This document shows positions 34,057-43,684 of a stretch of 64,000 bases of DNA, piece by piece (the first letter of the stretch is position 1; the number at the start of each line of letters is the position of its first letter). Made by a program: the position numbers and the translations under genes. Location of the stretch: positions 682,001-746,000 of the forward strand of contig NZ_CP118632.1 in NCBI RefSeq assembly GCF_028993615.1, in the 5' to 3' direction. A model generated the notes under the pieces. The model did no database searches and was not told the DNA's origin. It was given only the letters and a program-made list of their open reading frames with translations. This DNA comes from Herbaspirillum sp. WKF16. GTDB lineage: Bacteria > Pseudomonadota > Gammaproteobacteria > Burkholderiales > Burkholderiaceae_D.

Positions 34057-34887
34057 ATGCACAGCGGCCCCGCACTGGTTGATCCCGATGTCAGCGACCG
34101 CGACATGCTGTTGTTCCAGCAGCTGTTCAAGCGCTACATCGGCCTTCATCTCCCGGTGTCGAAGAAGGCCCTGCTGCAAAGCCGGCTGGGCGGCCGCCTG
34201 CACGAACTGGGCCTGCGCGAGCTGGGCCAGTACCACGCCATGATCGCCGCCGCCGACGGCGCCGCCGAGCGCCAGCGCGCGATCGACCTGATCACCACCA
34301 ACGAGACCTATTTCTTCCGCGAGCAGGGCCACTTCGATTTCCTTTGCAGCGAGTTCCTGCCCGCCTGGTCCGGCGCCAAGACGCTGCGCGCCTGGAGCGC
34401 GGCCAGCTCTACCGGCGAGGAGGCTTATACGCTGGCCATGCTGCTGGACCACCACCGGCCCAACGCCGCGTGGTCGGTGTTCGCCTCCGACATCAGCACG
34501 CGCGTGCTCAGCTTCGCGCGGCGCGCGCTGTATCCCATGGCGCGCGGACAGAACATTCCCAAGGCCTACCTGCGCCGCTATTGCCTGCGCGGCACCGGCG
34601 AGTATGAGGGACATTTCCTGGTCGACGGCGAGCTGCGCCGCAAGGTGGAGTTCGGCCAGCGCAACCTGACCGACCTGGATGCCGCCGACGACGGCGATTT
34701 CGACCTGATCTTCCTGCGCAACGTGATCATCTACTTCGACTTCCCGACCAAGGTGCAGGTGGTGCGTTCGGTGATTGAGCGGCTCAAGCCCGGCGGCTAC
34801 CTGGTGGTGGGTCATTCCGAATCCCTGCACGGCATGGACCTCGGGCTGGAGATGCATTCGCCGTCCATCTACCGAAAGCCGCAATGA
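34057..34887 (+). CDS. cheR: Chemoreceptor methyltransferase CheR
   Basis: S-adenosylmethionine-dependent enzyme that methylates receptor glutamates, 276 aa. The N-terminal helical domain is followed by TTNETYFFRE, the SAM-binding WSAASSTGEEAYTLAM, DLIFLRNVIIYFD and GGYLVVGHSESLHG. I chose the ATG at 34057 because GGGAGGA lies about 9 bases upstream; a start at 34030 inside cheW would add nine residues. It pairs with cheB for adaptation of the operon receptor. Confidence 0.94.
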   Translation: MHSGPALVDPDVSDRDMLLFQQLFKRYIGLHLPVSKKALLQSRLGGRLHELGLRELGQYHAMIAAADGAAERQRAIDLITTNETYFFREQGHFDFLCSEFLPAWSGAKTLRAWSAASSTGEEAYTLAMLLDHHRPNAAWSVFASDISTRVLSFARRALYPMARGQNIPKAYLRRYCLRGTGEYEGHFLVDGELRRKVEFGQRNLTDLDAADDGDFDLIFLRNVIIYFDFPTKVQVVRSVIERLKPGGYLVVGHSESLHGMDLGLEMHSPSIYRKPQ

Positions 34888-34930
34888 ACGCGGCGCCCGC
34901 CATCGGCAGTCCTCCCGTCGGGAGCGCGCC

Positions 34931-36067
34931 ATGATCCGCGTGATGGTGGTGGACGATTCCTCGGTGGTGCGCCAGCTGATGCAGGAGCTGCTCACGGCCA
35001 CCAGCGACATCCAGGTGGTGGCGACCGCGTCCGATCCCATCTTCGCCATGCGCAAGATGAGCCAGGACTGGCCGGATGTGATCGTGCTCGACGTCGAGAT
35101 GCCGCGCATGGACGGCATCACCTTCCTCAGGCAGATCATGGCAACGCGGCCCACGCCGGTGATCATCTGCACGGCGCACAGCAACGGCGACGCCCGCCTG
35201 GTGGCCGAGGCGCTCGCAGCCGGCGCGGTAAGCGTGATCTCCAAGCCGGCGCTGGGCGTGCGCGACTTCCTGCACGTCGCCCGCGACGACCTGGCCCGTG
35301 CCATCCGCGCCGCCGTGCAGGCGGGCGCGCAGCGCCACGCGGCGCCGGCCACAGCCGTCGTCCCCAAGGCCGCCCGCGCCGCGCCGCGCGAGCTGCTGCA
35401 TCCACAAGGCTGGCCCACGGACCTGCAGCGCTACAGCGCCGATGCGGTGCTGCCGCCGCCGGGGCCGGCCGACGCCTTTCCCCCGGCCACGGCGAAGATC
35501 GTCGCCATCGGCGCCTCCACCGGCGGGCCGCAGGCGCTGGAGAGGGTGCTGGGCGCATTGGGCGCGAACAGTCCCGGCGTGGTGGTGGTGCAGCACATGC
35601 CGGAGCGCTTCACGCAAAGTTTCGCCGAACGGCTTCACAAAATTTCACAAGTCGAGGTGAAACAAGCCGAGCACCTTGACATGGTGATGCCGGGCCGCGT
35701 ATTGATCGCGCCGGGCGGGATGCACTTGCTCGTGAAACGGGACGGCGTGCAATACTATGTCGAGGTCGTCAACGGCCCTCTCGTGAGCAGGCACAAGCCC
35801 TCGGTGGATGTGTTGTTCCGCTCGGTGGCCAAGGCCGCCGGCGGCAACGCGGTGGGCATCATCATGACCGGCATGGGCGACGACGGCGCGCGCGGCATGA
35901 AGGAAATGGCGCAGCGGGGCGCCGCCACCTATGCCCAGGACGAGCGCAGCAGCGTCGTCTTCGGCATGCCGAAAGAAGCGATACAGTTGGGGGGCGTGGG
36001 CGACGTCGTCCCTCTTGCAAACATTTCTGCAGTGATTGAACGATATGGCTTCCGAGAACCTGAGTGA
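34931..36067 (+). CDS. cheB: Chemotaxis methylesterase/glutamine deamidase CheB
   Basis: Receiver-controlled receptor demethylase, 378 aa. The receiver has Asp8-Asp9 and phospho-acceptor Asp54 (VLDVEMPRMDG). After a Pro/Ala-rich linker, the catalytic triad appears as Ser196 (IGASTGGPQ), His222 (VQHMPERFTQ) and Asp318 (GMGDDGARGM), with the same mutual spacing as in the Salmonella enzyme. The ATG at 34931 matches the family start. It overlaps the downstream REC-EAL gene by 23 bp. Confidence 0.95.
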   Translation: MIRVMVVDDSSVVRQLMQELLTATSDIQVVATASDPIFAMRKMSQDWPDVIVLDVEMPRMDGITFLRQIMATRPTPVIICTAHSNGDARLVAEALAAGAVSVISKPALGVRDFLHVARDDLARAIRAAVQAGAQRHAAPATAVVPKAARAAPRELLHPQGWPTDLQRYSADAVLPPPGPADAFPPATAKIVAIGASTGGPQALERVLGALGANSPGVVVVQHMPERFTQSFAERLHKISQVEVKQAEHLDMVMPGRVLIAPGGMHLLVKRDGVQYYVEVVNGPLVSRHKPSVDVLFRSVAKAAGGNAVGIIMTGMGDDGARGMKEMAQRGAATYAQDERSSVVFGMPKEAIQLGGVGDVVPLANISAVIERYGFREPE

Positions 36068-37295
36068 GTTGATCGAGTCGGCGCTGGTGGTCGACGACAG
36101 TGCGCTGCAGCGGCAGCACACCGTCGGCCTGCTGCGCGAGCTGGGGATCGACATGATCTACGAGGCCGGCGACGGCAACGAGGCGCTTGAGCTGCTGGCC
36201 TTGCTGAAGCTGCCGCCGGGCCTGGCCGTGATCGACCTGGAGATGCCGGGCATGGACGGCATCGAACTGATCCAGCACCTGCAGCAGGACGGCGTGGACA
36301 TGCCGCTGATCGTCGCCTCCAGCCGCGAGGCCTCGCTGCTGCTGTCGGTGGAAACCATGATCCAGGCCCTGGGCATGCGCGTCATCGGCGCCCTGCAAAA
36401 GCCATTGAACCAGGACAAGCTGCAATCGGCCCTGCGCACCTTCAAGCCGGCGCGCGGCGACGCCCATCAGAACGCCGATCCGGCGCCGTCGATGTGCGAG
36501 GCCGACCTTTACTCGGCCATCACCGGCGGCCAGATCGTGCCCTACTACCAGCCCAAGGTCGACGTGCAGACCGGCATCCTCAAGGGCGTGGAAGCGCTGG
36601 CGCGCTGGATCCATCCGGAGCGCGGCATGATCGCGCCGGATCGCTTCATCCCGATGGCCGAGCAGTGCGGCCTGATCCACGACCTCACCATCAGCATGAT
36701 GGATCACGCGATGGCGCAGGCCGCCATCTGGCACAGCCGCGGCCTGGCGATCAAGGTGGCGGTGAACCTGTCGCCGCTGTCGCTGGAGCAGCCCGACTTC
36801 ATGCAGCGCATCATGGAGCTGGTGGGCCGCCACGCGCTGCCGGCCGACCAGGTGGTGCTGGAAATCACGGAGAGCTCGGTGGTGGCGCACAAAGGCAGCT
36901 CGCTGGGCATGCTGGCGCGCCTGCGGTTGAAGGGCTTCGGGCTCTCGATCGACGACTACGGCACCGGCTTCTCATCGATGCAGCAGCTCGCGCGCATCCC
37001 CTTCACCGAGCTGAAGATCGACCGCTCCTTTGTGCACGGCGCGCATGAACGCAAGAACCTGCGCGTGATCCTGCAGTCTGCGCTGGACATGGCCAATCGG
37101 CTGGAGCTGGTGACGGTGGCCGAAGGCATCGAGACCATGGAAGACTGGCGGCTGCTGCAGGACTCCGGCTGCAACATCGGCCAGGGCTACCTGATCGCCA
37201 AGCCGATGCCGGCCAACGAGCTGCCGGTATGGTTGAAGGGGCACCATCGCCGCCTGCCTGAATTGCGCCCGCTCTCGTCGGGCGGCGCCGCCTGA
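36045..37295 (+). CDS. REC-EAL response regulator, c-di-GMP phosphodiesterase
   Basis: Two-domain output protein, 416 aa, with the layout of RocR/VieA-type regulators. The receiver has Asp17-Asp18 and phospho-acceptor Asp64 (VIDLEMPGMDG). The EAL domain, from about residue 160, keeps the catalytic and metal residues: EALARW, the Asn of VNLSP, Glu of LEITES, the Asp pair of DDYGTGFSS, Lys of ELKIDRSF, Glu of AEGIET and Gln of GQGYLIAKP. It is therefore predicted to hydrolyse cyclic-di-GMP. Its start lies inside cheB, so it is translationally coupled to the chemosensory operon and is probably phosphorylated by its CheA. Confidence 0.92.
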   Translation: MASENLSELIESALVVDDSALQRQHTVGLLRELGIDMIYEAGDGNEALELLALLKLPPGLAVIDLEMPGMDGIELIQHLQQDGVDMPLIVASSREASLLLSVETMIQALGMRVIGALQKPLNQDKLQSALRTFKPARGDAHQNADPAPSMCEADLYSAITGGQIVPYYQPKVDVQTGILKGVEALARWIHPERGMIAPDRFIPMAEQCGLIHDLTISMMDHAMAQAAIWHSRGLAIKVAVNLSPLSLEQPDFMQRIMELVGRHALPADQVVLEITESSVVAHKGSSLGMLARLRLKGFGLSIDDYGTGFSSMQQLARIPFTELKIDRSFVHGAHERKNLRVILQSALDMANRLELVTVAEGIETMEDWRLLQDSGCNIGQGYLIAKPMPANELPVWLKGHHRRLPELRPLSSGGAA

Positions 37296-37314
37296 TCCCG
37301 CAGTCCCGCCGCCG

Positions 37315-37806
37315 CTAGCGCTTGGCGAAGCCCAGGCGCTGGTGCCATTCCAGCAAGGACTCCTGCGGGAAATGCCGGAAGCTCTTGTCCTTCTTTTTCT
37401 TCTCCACCTCCACCCACGGCGCCTTCGAGTCGAGCAGCAGGTGCGTGCGCTCAGGCGGCGCCGGCAGCGGCGTATCGATGGCGGATGCGAACGGGTGCAC
37501 CAGGTCCGGCCATTCCGGGCTATACAGCCACAGCGCGCTGCCGCACTTGCTGCAGAAGTGGCGTTCGGCCGTGCTGCGGCGGGCGCGCTTGTCCCCGGCT
37601 TCCTTCATGCGGGCGTGATAGATGCTGATGGCATTGCGGCCGCGCACCCTGAGCGTGCTGAAGTCGCCGCCGAGGTTGATGGCGTAACCGCCGCCGCCCT
37701 GGGTCTTGCGGCAGATGGAGCAGTAGCAGCGCTGATAGGGATAGGGCGTGTCGCTTTCCAGGCTGAAATGCACGGCGCCGCAGTGGCAGGATCCTTCCAG
37801 TTTCAT
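37315..37806 (-). CDS. GFA-family zinc protein
   Basis: Protein of the GFA (glutathione-dependent formaldehyde-activating enzyme) family, 163 aa. Zinc-binding cysteines are seen as SCHCGAVHF, RCYCSICRK and HFCSKCGSALW, the expected spacing. AAGGAGAT six bases before the ATG gives a strong start; a longer open frame to 38343 is antisense and non-homologous. The family fold is clear but few members have a proven substrate, so I do not assign an enzyme activity. Confidence 0.88.
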   Translation of the reverse strand: MKLEGSCHCGAVHFSLESDTPYPYQRCYCSICRKTQGGGGYAINLGGDFSTLRVRGRNAISIYHARMKEAGDKRARRSTAERHFCSKCGSALWLYSPEWPDLVHPFASAIDTPLPAPPERTHLLLDSKAPWVEVEKKKKDKSFRHFPQESLLEWHQRLGFAKR

Positions 37807-37909
37807 GCGTATCTCCTTGGCGTGGATAGACGGGCGCGGGGCGCCTCTCACGCTGAGAACCGGATGACGTCGTGAAGTTCGCGCGCCGGCGGCATTGCCG
37901 GCGCCGCTG

Positions 37910-38395
37910 TCAGAGCTTGCTGATGGGCTGGTCGACGATGCGGGCCAGGCAAGCTTGCGCCGCGCCGATGCCGGGGATGTCGATGGCCGGCTCGATGTCG
38001 AGCAGGGGCGCCAGCACGAAGGCGCGCTGCGCCATGCGCGGATGCGGCACGCAGAGCTCGGCGCTGTCGATGCGCAGCTCGCCGTACAGCAGCAGGTCGA
38101 GGTCGAGCGTGCGGGGGGCGTTGCGGTAGGGGCGTTCACGGCCGTGGTCCAGCTCGATGCGCTGCAACGCGTACAGCAATTCGAGCGGCGCCAGGGACGT
38201 GGAGATCTGCGACACGGCGTTGACGTAGTCGTCGCCGCCGGAGTCCACCGGCGCGGTGCGGTACAGCGAGGAGGTGCGCAGCAGCCGGGAGTCCGGCAGG
38301 CCCGCCAGACGCGCGATGGCCTGTTCCACCGTGGCGCGGGCATCGCCGAGATTGCCGCCGATGCCGATGTAGGCGACGGTCTGCCGCGTATCCAT
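37910..38395 (-). CDS. folK: 2-amino-4-hydroxy-6-hydroxymethyldihydropteridine pyrophosphokinase
   Basis: Transfers pyrophosphate to 6-hydroxymethyl-dihydropterin in folate synthesis, 161 aa. Motifs: AYIGIGGNLGDARATVEQA at the N-terminus, FYNAV-type segment DDYVNAVSQISTSL, RTLDLDLLLYG with the metal-binding Asp pair, and VPHPRMAQRAFVLAPL. The ATG at 38393-38395 lies 13 bp after the pcnB stop, so it is the last gene of the pcnB unit. Confidence 0.95.
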   Translation of the reverse strand: MDTRQTVAYIGIGGNLGDARATVEQAIARLAGLPDSRLLRTSSLYRTAPVDSGGDDYVNAVSQISTSLAPLELLYALQRIELDHGRERPYRNAPRTLDLDLLLYGELRIDSAELCVPHPRMAQRAFVLAPLLDIEPAIDIPGIGAAQACLARIVDQPISKL

Positions 38396-38408
38396 GCGGA
38401 TGAACCGA

Positions 38409-39971
38409 TCAGTCGGCCGCAGGCGCGGCGTCGCCACCGCCGCTGCCGCCCGCGCCGCCGCTGCGGCGGCGACGTCGGCGCTTGGGCGCTTCGCCTTCGA
38501 CGGGCGCGACATCGCCGTCATCCTCGCGCACTGGCGCATTGCGCCTGGCTGCGGGAGCCGGGGCCGGTTCGGCCGGCGCGGCTTCGTCGTCGCCCGCTTC
38601 GGCCTGCTCGTCCGCGCCGCTCTTGGAACGGTTGCGGCCGCCGCGGCGCTTGCGCTTCTTGGGACCCGGGGCAGCGGAACTGTCGCCCGGCTTGCGCGCG
38701 ATCAGCTCCTCGCGCTCGGCGCCGTTGCCGGCGATGAATGCATCCCACCACTCGCCCACCTCGGCCTCGAGCTCGCCCGATTCGCAGCGCAGCAGCAGGA
38801 AGTCGTAGCCGGCGCGCAGGCGCAGGTGCTCCAGCAGCTTGTACGGCGCCTTGCCGACGCGGCGCTCGAAGCGCGGTTGCATGGCCCAGATGTCGCGCAT
38901 GTCGGACGCGATCTTGCGCTGCAGGGCCAGCTTCTCGGTCTGGGCGTCGAGCACGTCGTCGGCGGCCAGGTGCAGGGCCGGGATCGGATACTCGCCGGCG
39001 GCCTGGTAGGCGCGCCACTTCTCCAGCACCTGGTGCCACAGCAGCGAGGCGAACAGGAAGCCCGGCGACACCGGCTTGCCCTGCTTGACGCGGGCGTCGG
39101 TGTTGGCCAGCGCCAGGGTGACGAACTTCTCGCCCAGCGGCTGCTCCAGCACCACGTCCAGCAGCGGCAGCAGGCCGTGATGCAGGCCTTCCTTGCGCAG
39201 CTGCTGCAGGCAGGCCAGCGCGTGGCCGCTCATGAGCAGCTTGAGCATTTCATCGAACACGCGCGCCGCCGGCACGTTGTCGATGAGCGGCGCCATCACG
39301 CGGATGGGCGCGCTGCTGGCCGGGTCGATGGTGAATTTGAGCTTGGCCGCGAAGCGCACCACGCGCAGCATGCGCACCGGGTCTTCGCGATAGCGCGCTT
39401 CCGGTTCGCCGATGATGCGCAGCTTCTTGGCGCGGATGTCGGCGATGCCGCCGTGGTAGTCCAGCACCGTCTGCGAGGCCGGGTCGTAGTACATGGCGTT
39501 GATGGTGAAGTCGCGCCGCTCGGCGTCCTCATGCTGTTCGCCGAAGGTGTTGTCGCGCAGCACGCGGCCGTGCTCGTCCTTGGGGGCATTGTCGGAAGAG
39601 GAGCCGCGGAAGGTGGTGACCTCGATCAGCTCCTGGCCGAACATCACGTGCACGATCTGGAAGCGGCGGCCGATGATGAAGGCGCGGCGGAACAGCGACT
39701 TGACCTGCTCCGGCGTGGCGTTGGTGGCGACGTCGAAATCCTTGGGCTTGATCGACAGCAGCAGGTCGCGCACCGCGCCGCCGACGATGAAGGCCTTGAA
39801 GCCTGCCTCCTGCAGTGTCTGCGTCACGCGCACCGCGTTGGGCGAGACCAGCGAAGGATCGATGCCATGCTGCTTGGGGCCGAGCACGTCGGGTTCGGTC
39901 GATTTGCCGCCGCTGCCGCCTGCGGTTTTCTTGCCTTTGCCCAGGATGGAGCGAATCAGTTTCTTGATCAT
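38409..39971 (-). CDS. pcnB: Poly(A) polymerase PcnB
   Basis: Adds 3' poly(A) tails to RNA and so promotes decay, 520 aa. The nucleotidyltransferase core has FIVGGAVRDLLLSIKPKDFD (GGxVRD and DFD), RRAFIIGRRFQIVHV and the RRDFTINAMYYDP segment that separates poly(A) polymerases from many CCA enzymes. The C-terminal 90 residues are Arg/Lys- and Ala-rich (KKRKRRGGRNRSKSG, KRRRRRRSGG), typical of the RNA-binding tail. The ATG at 39969-39971 overlaps the upstream HAD gene by four bases. Confidence 0.94.
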   Translation of the reverse strand: MIKKLIRSILGKGKKTAGGSGGKSTEPDVLGPKQHGIDPSLVSPNAVRVTQTLQEAGFKAFIVGGAVRDLLLSIKPKDFDVATNATPEQVKSLFRRAFIIGRRFQIVHVMFGQELIEVTTFRGSSSDNAPKDEHGRVLRDNTFGEQHEDAERRDFTINAMYYDPASQTVLDYHGGIADIRAKKLRIIGEPEARYREDPVRMLRVVRFAAKLKFTIDPASSAPIRVMAPLIDNVPAARVFDEMLKLLMSGHALACLQQLRKEGLHHGLLPLLDVVLEQPLGEKFVTLALANTDARVKQGKPVSPGFLFASLLWHQVLEKWRAYQAAGEYPIPALHLAADDVLDAQTEKLALQRKIASDMRDIWAMQPRFERRVGKAPYKLLEHLRLRAGYDFLLLRCESGELEAEVGEWWDAFIAGNGAEREELIARKPGDSSAAPGPKKRKRRGGRNRSKSGADEQAEAGDDEAAPAEPAPAPAARRNAPVREDDGDVAPVEGEAPKRRRRRRSGGAGGSGGGDAAPAAD

Positions 39972-40648
39972 TGGGCGTGTTCGTCGAAGAGGTTCAGCAC
40001 CGGCCAGCCGCGCGCTTGCGCATGCGCCAGCAGCTTGGCATTGGGATTGGTCGCCACCGGATGGGTCACCAGCTCCAGCAGCGGGATGTCGTTCTGCGAG
40101 TCGCTGTAGAAGTAGCTGCGCTCGAATTTCTCCAGCGTGTGGCCCAGTCCCGCCAGCCAGGCGCCGGTGTGGGTGACCTTGCCCGCGCCCAGGGTCGGCG
40201 TGCCCACCAGCTTGCCGGTGATGTTGCCCTCGGCGTCGAGCTCGGGCATGGCGGCGATCAGGTGCACGCGGCCGAATTGCTCGGCGATGGGCTTGGTCAC
40301 GAAGTGGTTGGTGGCGGTGACGATGGCCACCAGGTCGCCGGCATCCAGGTGCTTCTTCACCAGCGCCACGGATTGCGGGAGGATGGCCGGCCGCACCACT
40401 TCCTCCATGAAGCGGCGGTGCATCTCGTCGAGCTGCGCGCGCGGGAAGCGCGACAGGATGCCGAAGGCGAATTCGAGATACTTGATGGGATCGAGCGTGC
40501 CGGCCTGGTAGTGGGCGAACCATTCGTCATTGGCTTTGCGGAAGCTTTCCGCTTCGACCGCGCCGATGCGGGCCAGGAATTCGCCCCACTCGTGGTCGGA
40601 GTCGAGGGGCAGCAGGGTGTGGTCGAGATCGAATAAGGCGAGGTTCAT
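39968..40648 (-). CDS. HAD-IB family phosphatase
   Basis: HAD-superfamily subfamily IB hydrolase, 226 aa, of the SerB-like type. Motif I is LALFDLDHTLLPLDSDHEW, motif II IVTATNHFVTK, and motif IV YFYSDSQNDIPLLELV. The protein overlaps hda and pcnB by four bases each. The substrate is not certain; phosphoserine or a related small phosphate ester is possible, but this conserved neighbour of hda/pcnB is usually left as a HAD-IB hydrolase. Confidence 0.87.
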   Translation of the reverse strand: MNLALFDLDHTLLPLDSDHEWGEFLARIGAVEAESFRKANDEWFAHYQAGTLDPIKYLEFAFGILSRFPRAQLDEMHRRFMEEVVRPAILPQSVALVKKHLDAGDLVAIVTATNHFVTKPIAEQFGRVHLIAAMPELDAEGNITGKLVGTPTLGAGKVTHTGAWLAGLGHTLEKFERSYFYSDSQNDIPLLELVTHPVATNPNAKLLAHAQARGWPVLNLFDEHAQ

Positions 40649-41352
40649 TGTTGTTCAGCTTCCTGTTGTAACAGATCGCGCAGCAAGGGCAGCGTGATGG
40701 CGCGCTTGGTCGCCAGCGAGTAGCGGTCCAGCGCATCGAGCATGCGCGACAGCGAAGGCATGTCGCGCCTGTAGTGGGTCAGCAGATAAGGCAGCATGCC
40801 GGGTGGCAGCTCCAGTCCTCGACCCTGCGCCGCTTGCGTGAGCGCGGCGATTTTTTCGTCGTCCGACAGACCGTGCACCTGGTAGATCAGGCCCCAGCCC
40901 AGTCGCGTGCGCAGGTCTTCGCGCAGCTCCAGGCGGGTCGGCGGCAGTTCGCCGGTCGAGACCAGCCAGCCGCCCTGTTCTCGGATCTGGTTGAACAGGT
41001 TGAAGGCGGCGATCTGGGTCTCGGGGCCGAGCTGGTCGGCGCCGTCGATCAAATAGTGCGAGACCTGCGGGCTGTAGTCGAAGGCCGATTCCGGCGCGCC
41101 GGCCGGGATCAGGCGGGCGTCGGCGCCGGCCCGGTGCGCCACCGCGTGCAGCAGGTGGCTCTTGCCGGCGCCGGCTTCGGCCCAGAGGTAGATGAAGCGA
41201 TCGGTGCTGGCGCTGGCGGTGTGCGCGGACTTGTCCGCGCCGGCCGCGGCCAGCTGCTGCAAGCGTTGCAGCAGTTCTTCATTGCGGCCAGTAACGAAAG
41301 TGTCAAAGCTTTGCGGCTGGTCCGCGCTTAAATCGAGCGGAATCTGTTTCAT
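40645..41352 (-). CDS. hda: DnaA regulatory inactivator Hda
   Basis: DnaA-related AAA+ protein that, with the sliding clamp, turns ATP-DnaA into the inactive ADP form, 235 aa. The N-terminus [19 protein letters not shown] carries the clamp-binding QIPLDL motif typical of Hda. A P-loop is present as EAGAGKSHLLHAV, sensor/arginine segments in TRLELREDLRTRLGWG, and the C-terminal lid in RRDMPSLSRMLDALDRYS. It overlaps the AI-2E transporter gene by four bases. Confidence 0.93.
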   Translation of the reverse strand: MKQIPLDLSADQPQSFDTFVTGRNEELLQRLQQLAAAGADKSAHTASASTDRFIYLWAEAGAGKSHLLHAVAHRAGADARLIPAGAPESAFDYSPQVSHYLIDGADQLGPETQIAAFNLFNQIREQGGWLVSTGELPPTRLELREDLRTRLGWGLIYQVHGLSDDEKIAALTQAAQGRGLELPPGMLPYLLTHYRRDMPSLSRMLDALDRYSLATKRAITLPLLRDLLQQEAEQQ

Positions 41353-42437
41353 GACTGGCGGTTGTAAAAAGGACTGGCCAGGTACTCGCGGCGCACATGC
41401 GTGGCGATCACCGAGACGATGGCCGATGCCGGCAGCGCCAGCAGCACGCCGACGAAGCCGAACAGCTGGCCGAAAGCCAGCAGGGCGAAAATGACGACCA
41501 GCGGATGCAAGCCGATGCGCTCGCCGACCAGCTTGGGCGTCAGGATGAAACTCTCCAGCACCTGGCCGGCGCCGTAGATCAGCGCCACCCACAGCAGGCC
41601 GACCATGCCGTCGAACTGCAGGATGGCGGCCAGGATGGCGAGCACCAGGCCCATGCCGAAGCCGACATAGGGAATGAAGACCAGGAGCCCGGTCAGCACG
41701 CCCACCGGCAGCGCGCTGTCGAATCCGGCCAGCTTCAGCGCCGCCGAATAATAGACCGCCAGCACCAGCATCACCAGCAACTGGCCGCGCAGGTACTGGC
41801 CCAGCAGGTTGTCGACCTCGACGGCCATGGTGTTGATGCGGCCGGCCCAGCGGCGCGGGATCATGGTCTGCAAGCGCTTGAGGAAAGGATGCCAGTCCTG
41901 CAGCAGGTAGAACAGCACCATCGGCACGAACAGCAGGTTGGCGGCCCAGGCCAGCAGGGCGGTGCCGCCCGCGCGGGCCGAGGCCAGCACCGAGGCCCAC
42001 AGTTCGTCGCCGCTGGTGCTGATCTGCTGCGTCAGCAGGGCCTTGATGCCCGCCAGGTCCAGGCGCACGTCGATGCCCAGCTGGTGCAGCAGCGGGGAGA
42101 CGGTGGCGTTGAGCTTGTCGAGCAGCGGCGGCACCTGCGCCTGCAACTGCGGGATCTGGCGCAGCACCAGCGGCACCACGATCAGCGCCAGCGCCAGCGC
42201 CGCCAGGATCAGCAGCAGCACCATCACCGTCACGGCCACGAAGCGCGGCACCCGCACCGGGCCGATGCGGCGGCTGGCGATCCAGTCCACGCCGGGATTC
42301 AAGGCATAGCCGATGATGCCGGCGGCGATGAAGGGCGAGAGCATGGGGCCCAGCGCGGCCAGCAGCGCCAACAGCAGGAGTCCGACGATCAGCCACACCA
42401 GATTTTGTTTTTGCTCTTCGGACAAAGAAAAAGGCAT
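41349..42437 (-). CDS. AI-2E family (PerM-like) transporter
   Basis: Polytopic inner-membrane protein of 362 aa with about eight hydrophobic segments, among them [18 protein letters not shown] and [19 protein letters not shown]. Family hallmarks are [18 protein letters not shown], and the C-terminal [18 protein letters not shown] and [14 protein letters not shown]. The ATG at 42435-42437 ([11 protein letters not shown]) is preferred; a longer frame runs into the divergent purM promoter. First gene of the hda-HAD-pcnB-folK unit. Members export AI-2 or act as Na+/H+ antiporters, but the substrate here is unknown. Confidence 0.9.
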   Translation of the reverse strand: MPFSLSEEQKQNLVWLIVGLLLLALLAALGPMLSPFIAAGIIGYALNPGVDWIASRRIGPVRVPRFVAVTVMVLLLILAALALALIVVPLVLRQIPQLQAQVPPLLDKLNATVSPLLHQLGIDVRLDLAGIKALLTQQISTSGDELWASVLASARAGGTALLAWAANLLFVPMVLFYLLQDWHPFLKRLQTMIPRRWAGRINTMAVEVDNLLGQYLRGQLLVMLVLAVYYSAALKLAGFDSALPVGVLTGLLVFIPYVGFGMGLVLAILAAILQFDGMVGLLWVALIYGAGQVLESFILTPKLVGERIGLHPLVVIFALLAFGQLFGFVGVLLALPASAIVSVIATHVRREYLASPFYNRQS

Positions 42438-42540
42438 GGAATCGGGCTTTGGGGGTGTCGGTTTTGTTAAAATCACGGCTTGGCAGGGCATTTTCGCCCA
42501 GAACTTCCTATTTTACCGTCTTCACTGGCAATATTTCATC

Positions 42541-43584
42541 ATGACTTCACCATCCAATGTCTCCCTTTCCTACCGCGACGCGGGCGTCGACATCGATGCC
42601 GGCGACGCCCTGGTCGAGGCGATCAAGCCTTTTGCCAAGCGTACAACCCGTGAAGGCGTGCTGGGCGGCATTGGCGGGTTCGGCGCCCTGTTCGAAATCA
42701 GCAAGAAATTCAAGGAGCCGGTGCTGGTTTCCGGCACCGACGGCGTGGGCACCAAGCTCAAGCTGGCTTTCCACCTGAACAAGCACGATACGGTCGGTAT
42801 CGACCTGGTGGCCATGAGCGTCAACGACATCCTGGTGCAGGGCGCCGAGCCGCTGTTCTTCCTCGACTACTTCGCCTGCGGCAAGCTGGACGTGCCCTCG
42901 GCCACTGACGTCATCAAGGGCATCGCCGCCGGCTGCGAGCAGGCCGGCTGCGCCCTGATCGGCGGCGAGACCGCCGAAATGCCCTCCATGTACCCGGACG
43001 GCGAATACGACCTGGCCGGCTTCGCCGTCGGCGCGGTGGAAAAGTCCAAGATCATCGACGGCACCAAGATCGCCCCGGGCGATGTGGTGCTGGGCCTGGC
43101 CTCCTCGGGCGCGCACTCCAACGGCTACTCGCTGGTGCGCAAGATCCTGGAAGTCGCCAAGCCGGACCTGAACGCCGACTTCCACGGCCGCAAGCTGGCC
43201 GACGTGCTGATGGCCCCGACCCGCATCTACGTCAAGCCGCTGCTGTCGCTGATGGAGAAGCTGGAAGTCAAGGGCATGGTGCACATCACCGGCGGCGGCC
43301 TGGTCGAAAACATCCCGCGCGTGCTGCAGGACAACCTGACCGCCGAGCTGGACGCCAAGTCCTGGACCATGCCGCCGCTGTTCACCTGGCTGCAGCAGCA
43401 TGGCGGCGTGGCTGACGCCGAGATGCACCGCGTCTTCAACTGCGGCATCGGCATGACCGTGATCGTCTCCAAGGAAAACGCGGACGCCGCCGAAGCCCAC
43501 CTGAAGGCGGCCGGCGAGACCGTCTACCGCATCGGCGCCATCCGCGCCCGCGCCGAAGGCGAAGCGCAGACCATCGTGCGCTGA
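42541..43584 (+). CDS. purM: Phosphoribosylformylglycinamidine cyclo-ligase
   Basis: AIR synthetase of purine biosynthesis, 347 aa. Motifs: [68 protein letters not shown] and [15 protein letters not shown]. The ATG at 42541 ([10 protein letters not shown]) fits the family; the frame is open upstream to 42313, antisense to the transporter. It is transcribed divergently from the AI-2E/hda unit, an arrangement conserved in this class, and ends at a clear terminator. Confidence 0.97.
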   Translation: MTSPSNVSLSYRDAGVDIDAGDALVEAIKPFAKRTTREGVLGGIGGFGALFEISKKFKEPVLVSGTDGVGTKLKLAFHLNKHDTVGIDLVAMSVNDILVQGAEPLFFLDYFACGKLDVPSATDVIKGIAAGCEQAGCALIGGETAEMPSMYPDGEYDLAGFAVGAVEKSKIIDGTKIAPGDVVLGLASSGAHSNGYSLVRKILEVAKPDLNADFHGRKLADVLMAPTRIYVKPLLSLMEKLEVKGMVHITGGGLVENIPRVLQDNLTAELDAKSWTMPPLFTWLQQHGGVADAEMHRVFNCGIGMTVIVSKENADAAEAHLKAAGETVYRIGAIRARAEGEAQTIVR

Positions 43585-43630
43585 ACGGCGAGCCATGGCG
43601 CCTGCGGGCGCCATGTTCTCCGCGGGAAAC

Positions 43631-43661
43631 AAAAAGGCTGCAAGCGATTGCAGCCTTTTTT
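43631..43661. terminator. Terminator after purM
   Basis: AAAAA, GGCTGCAA (43636-43643), loop GCGA, TTGCAGCC (43648-43655), then TTTTTT. A second hairpin, CATGGCGCC-TGCG-GGCGCCATG, lies just before it (43594-43615) without a T-run. It separates purM from the convergent Anbu gene and may serve both. Confidence 0.85.
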
Positions 43662-43684
43662 ATTGCCTCGATGCAAATGCCTTG

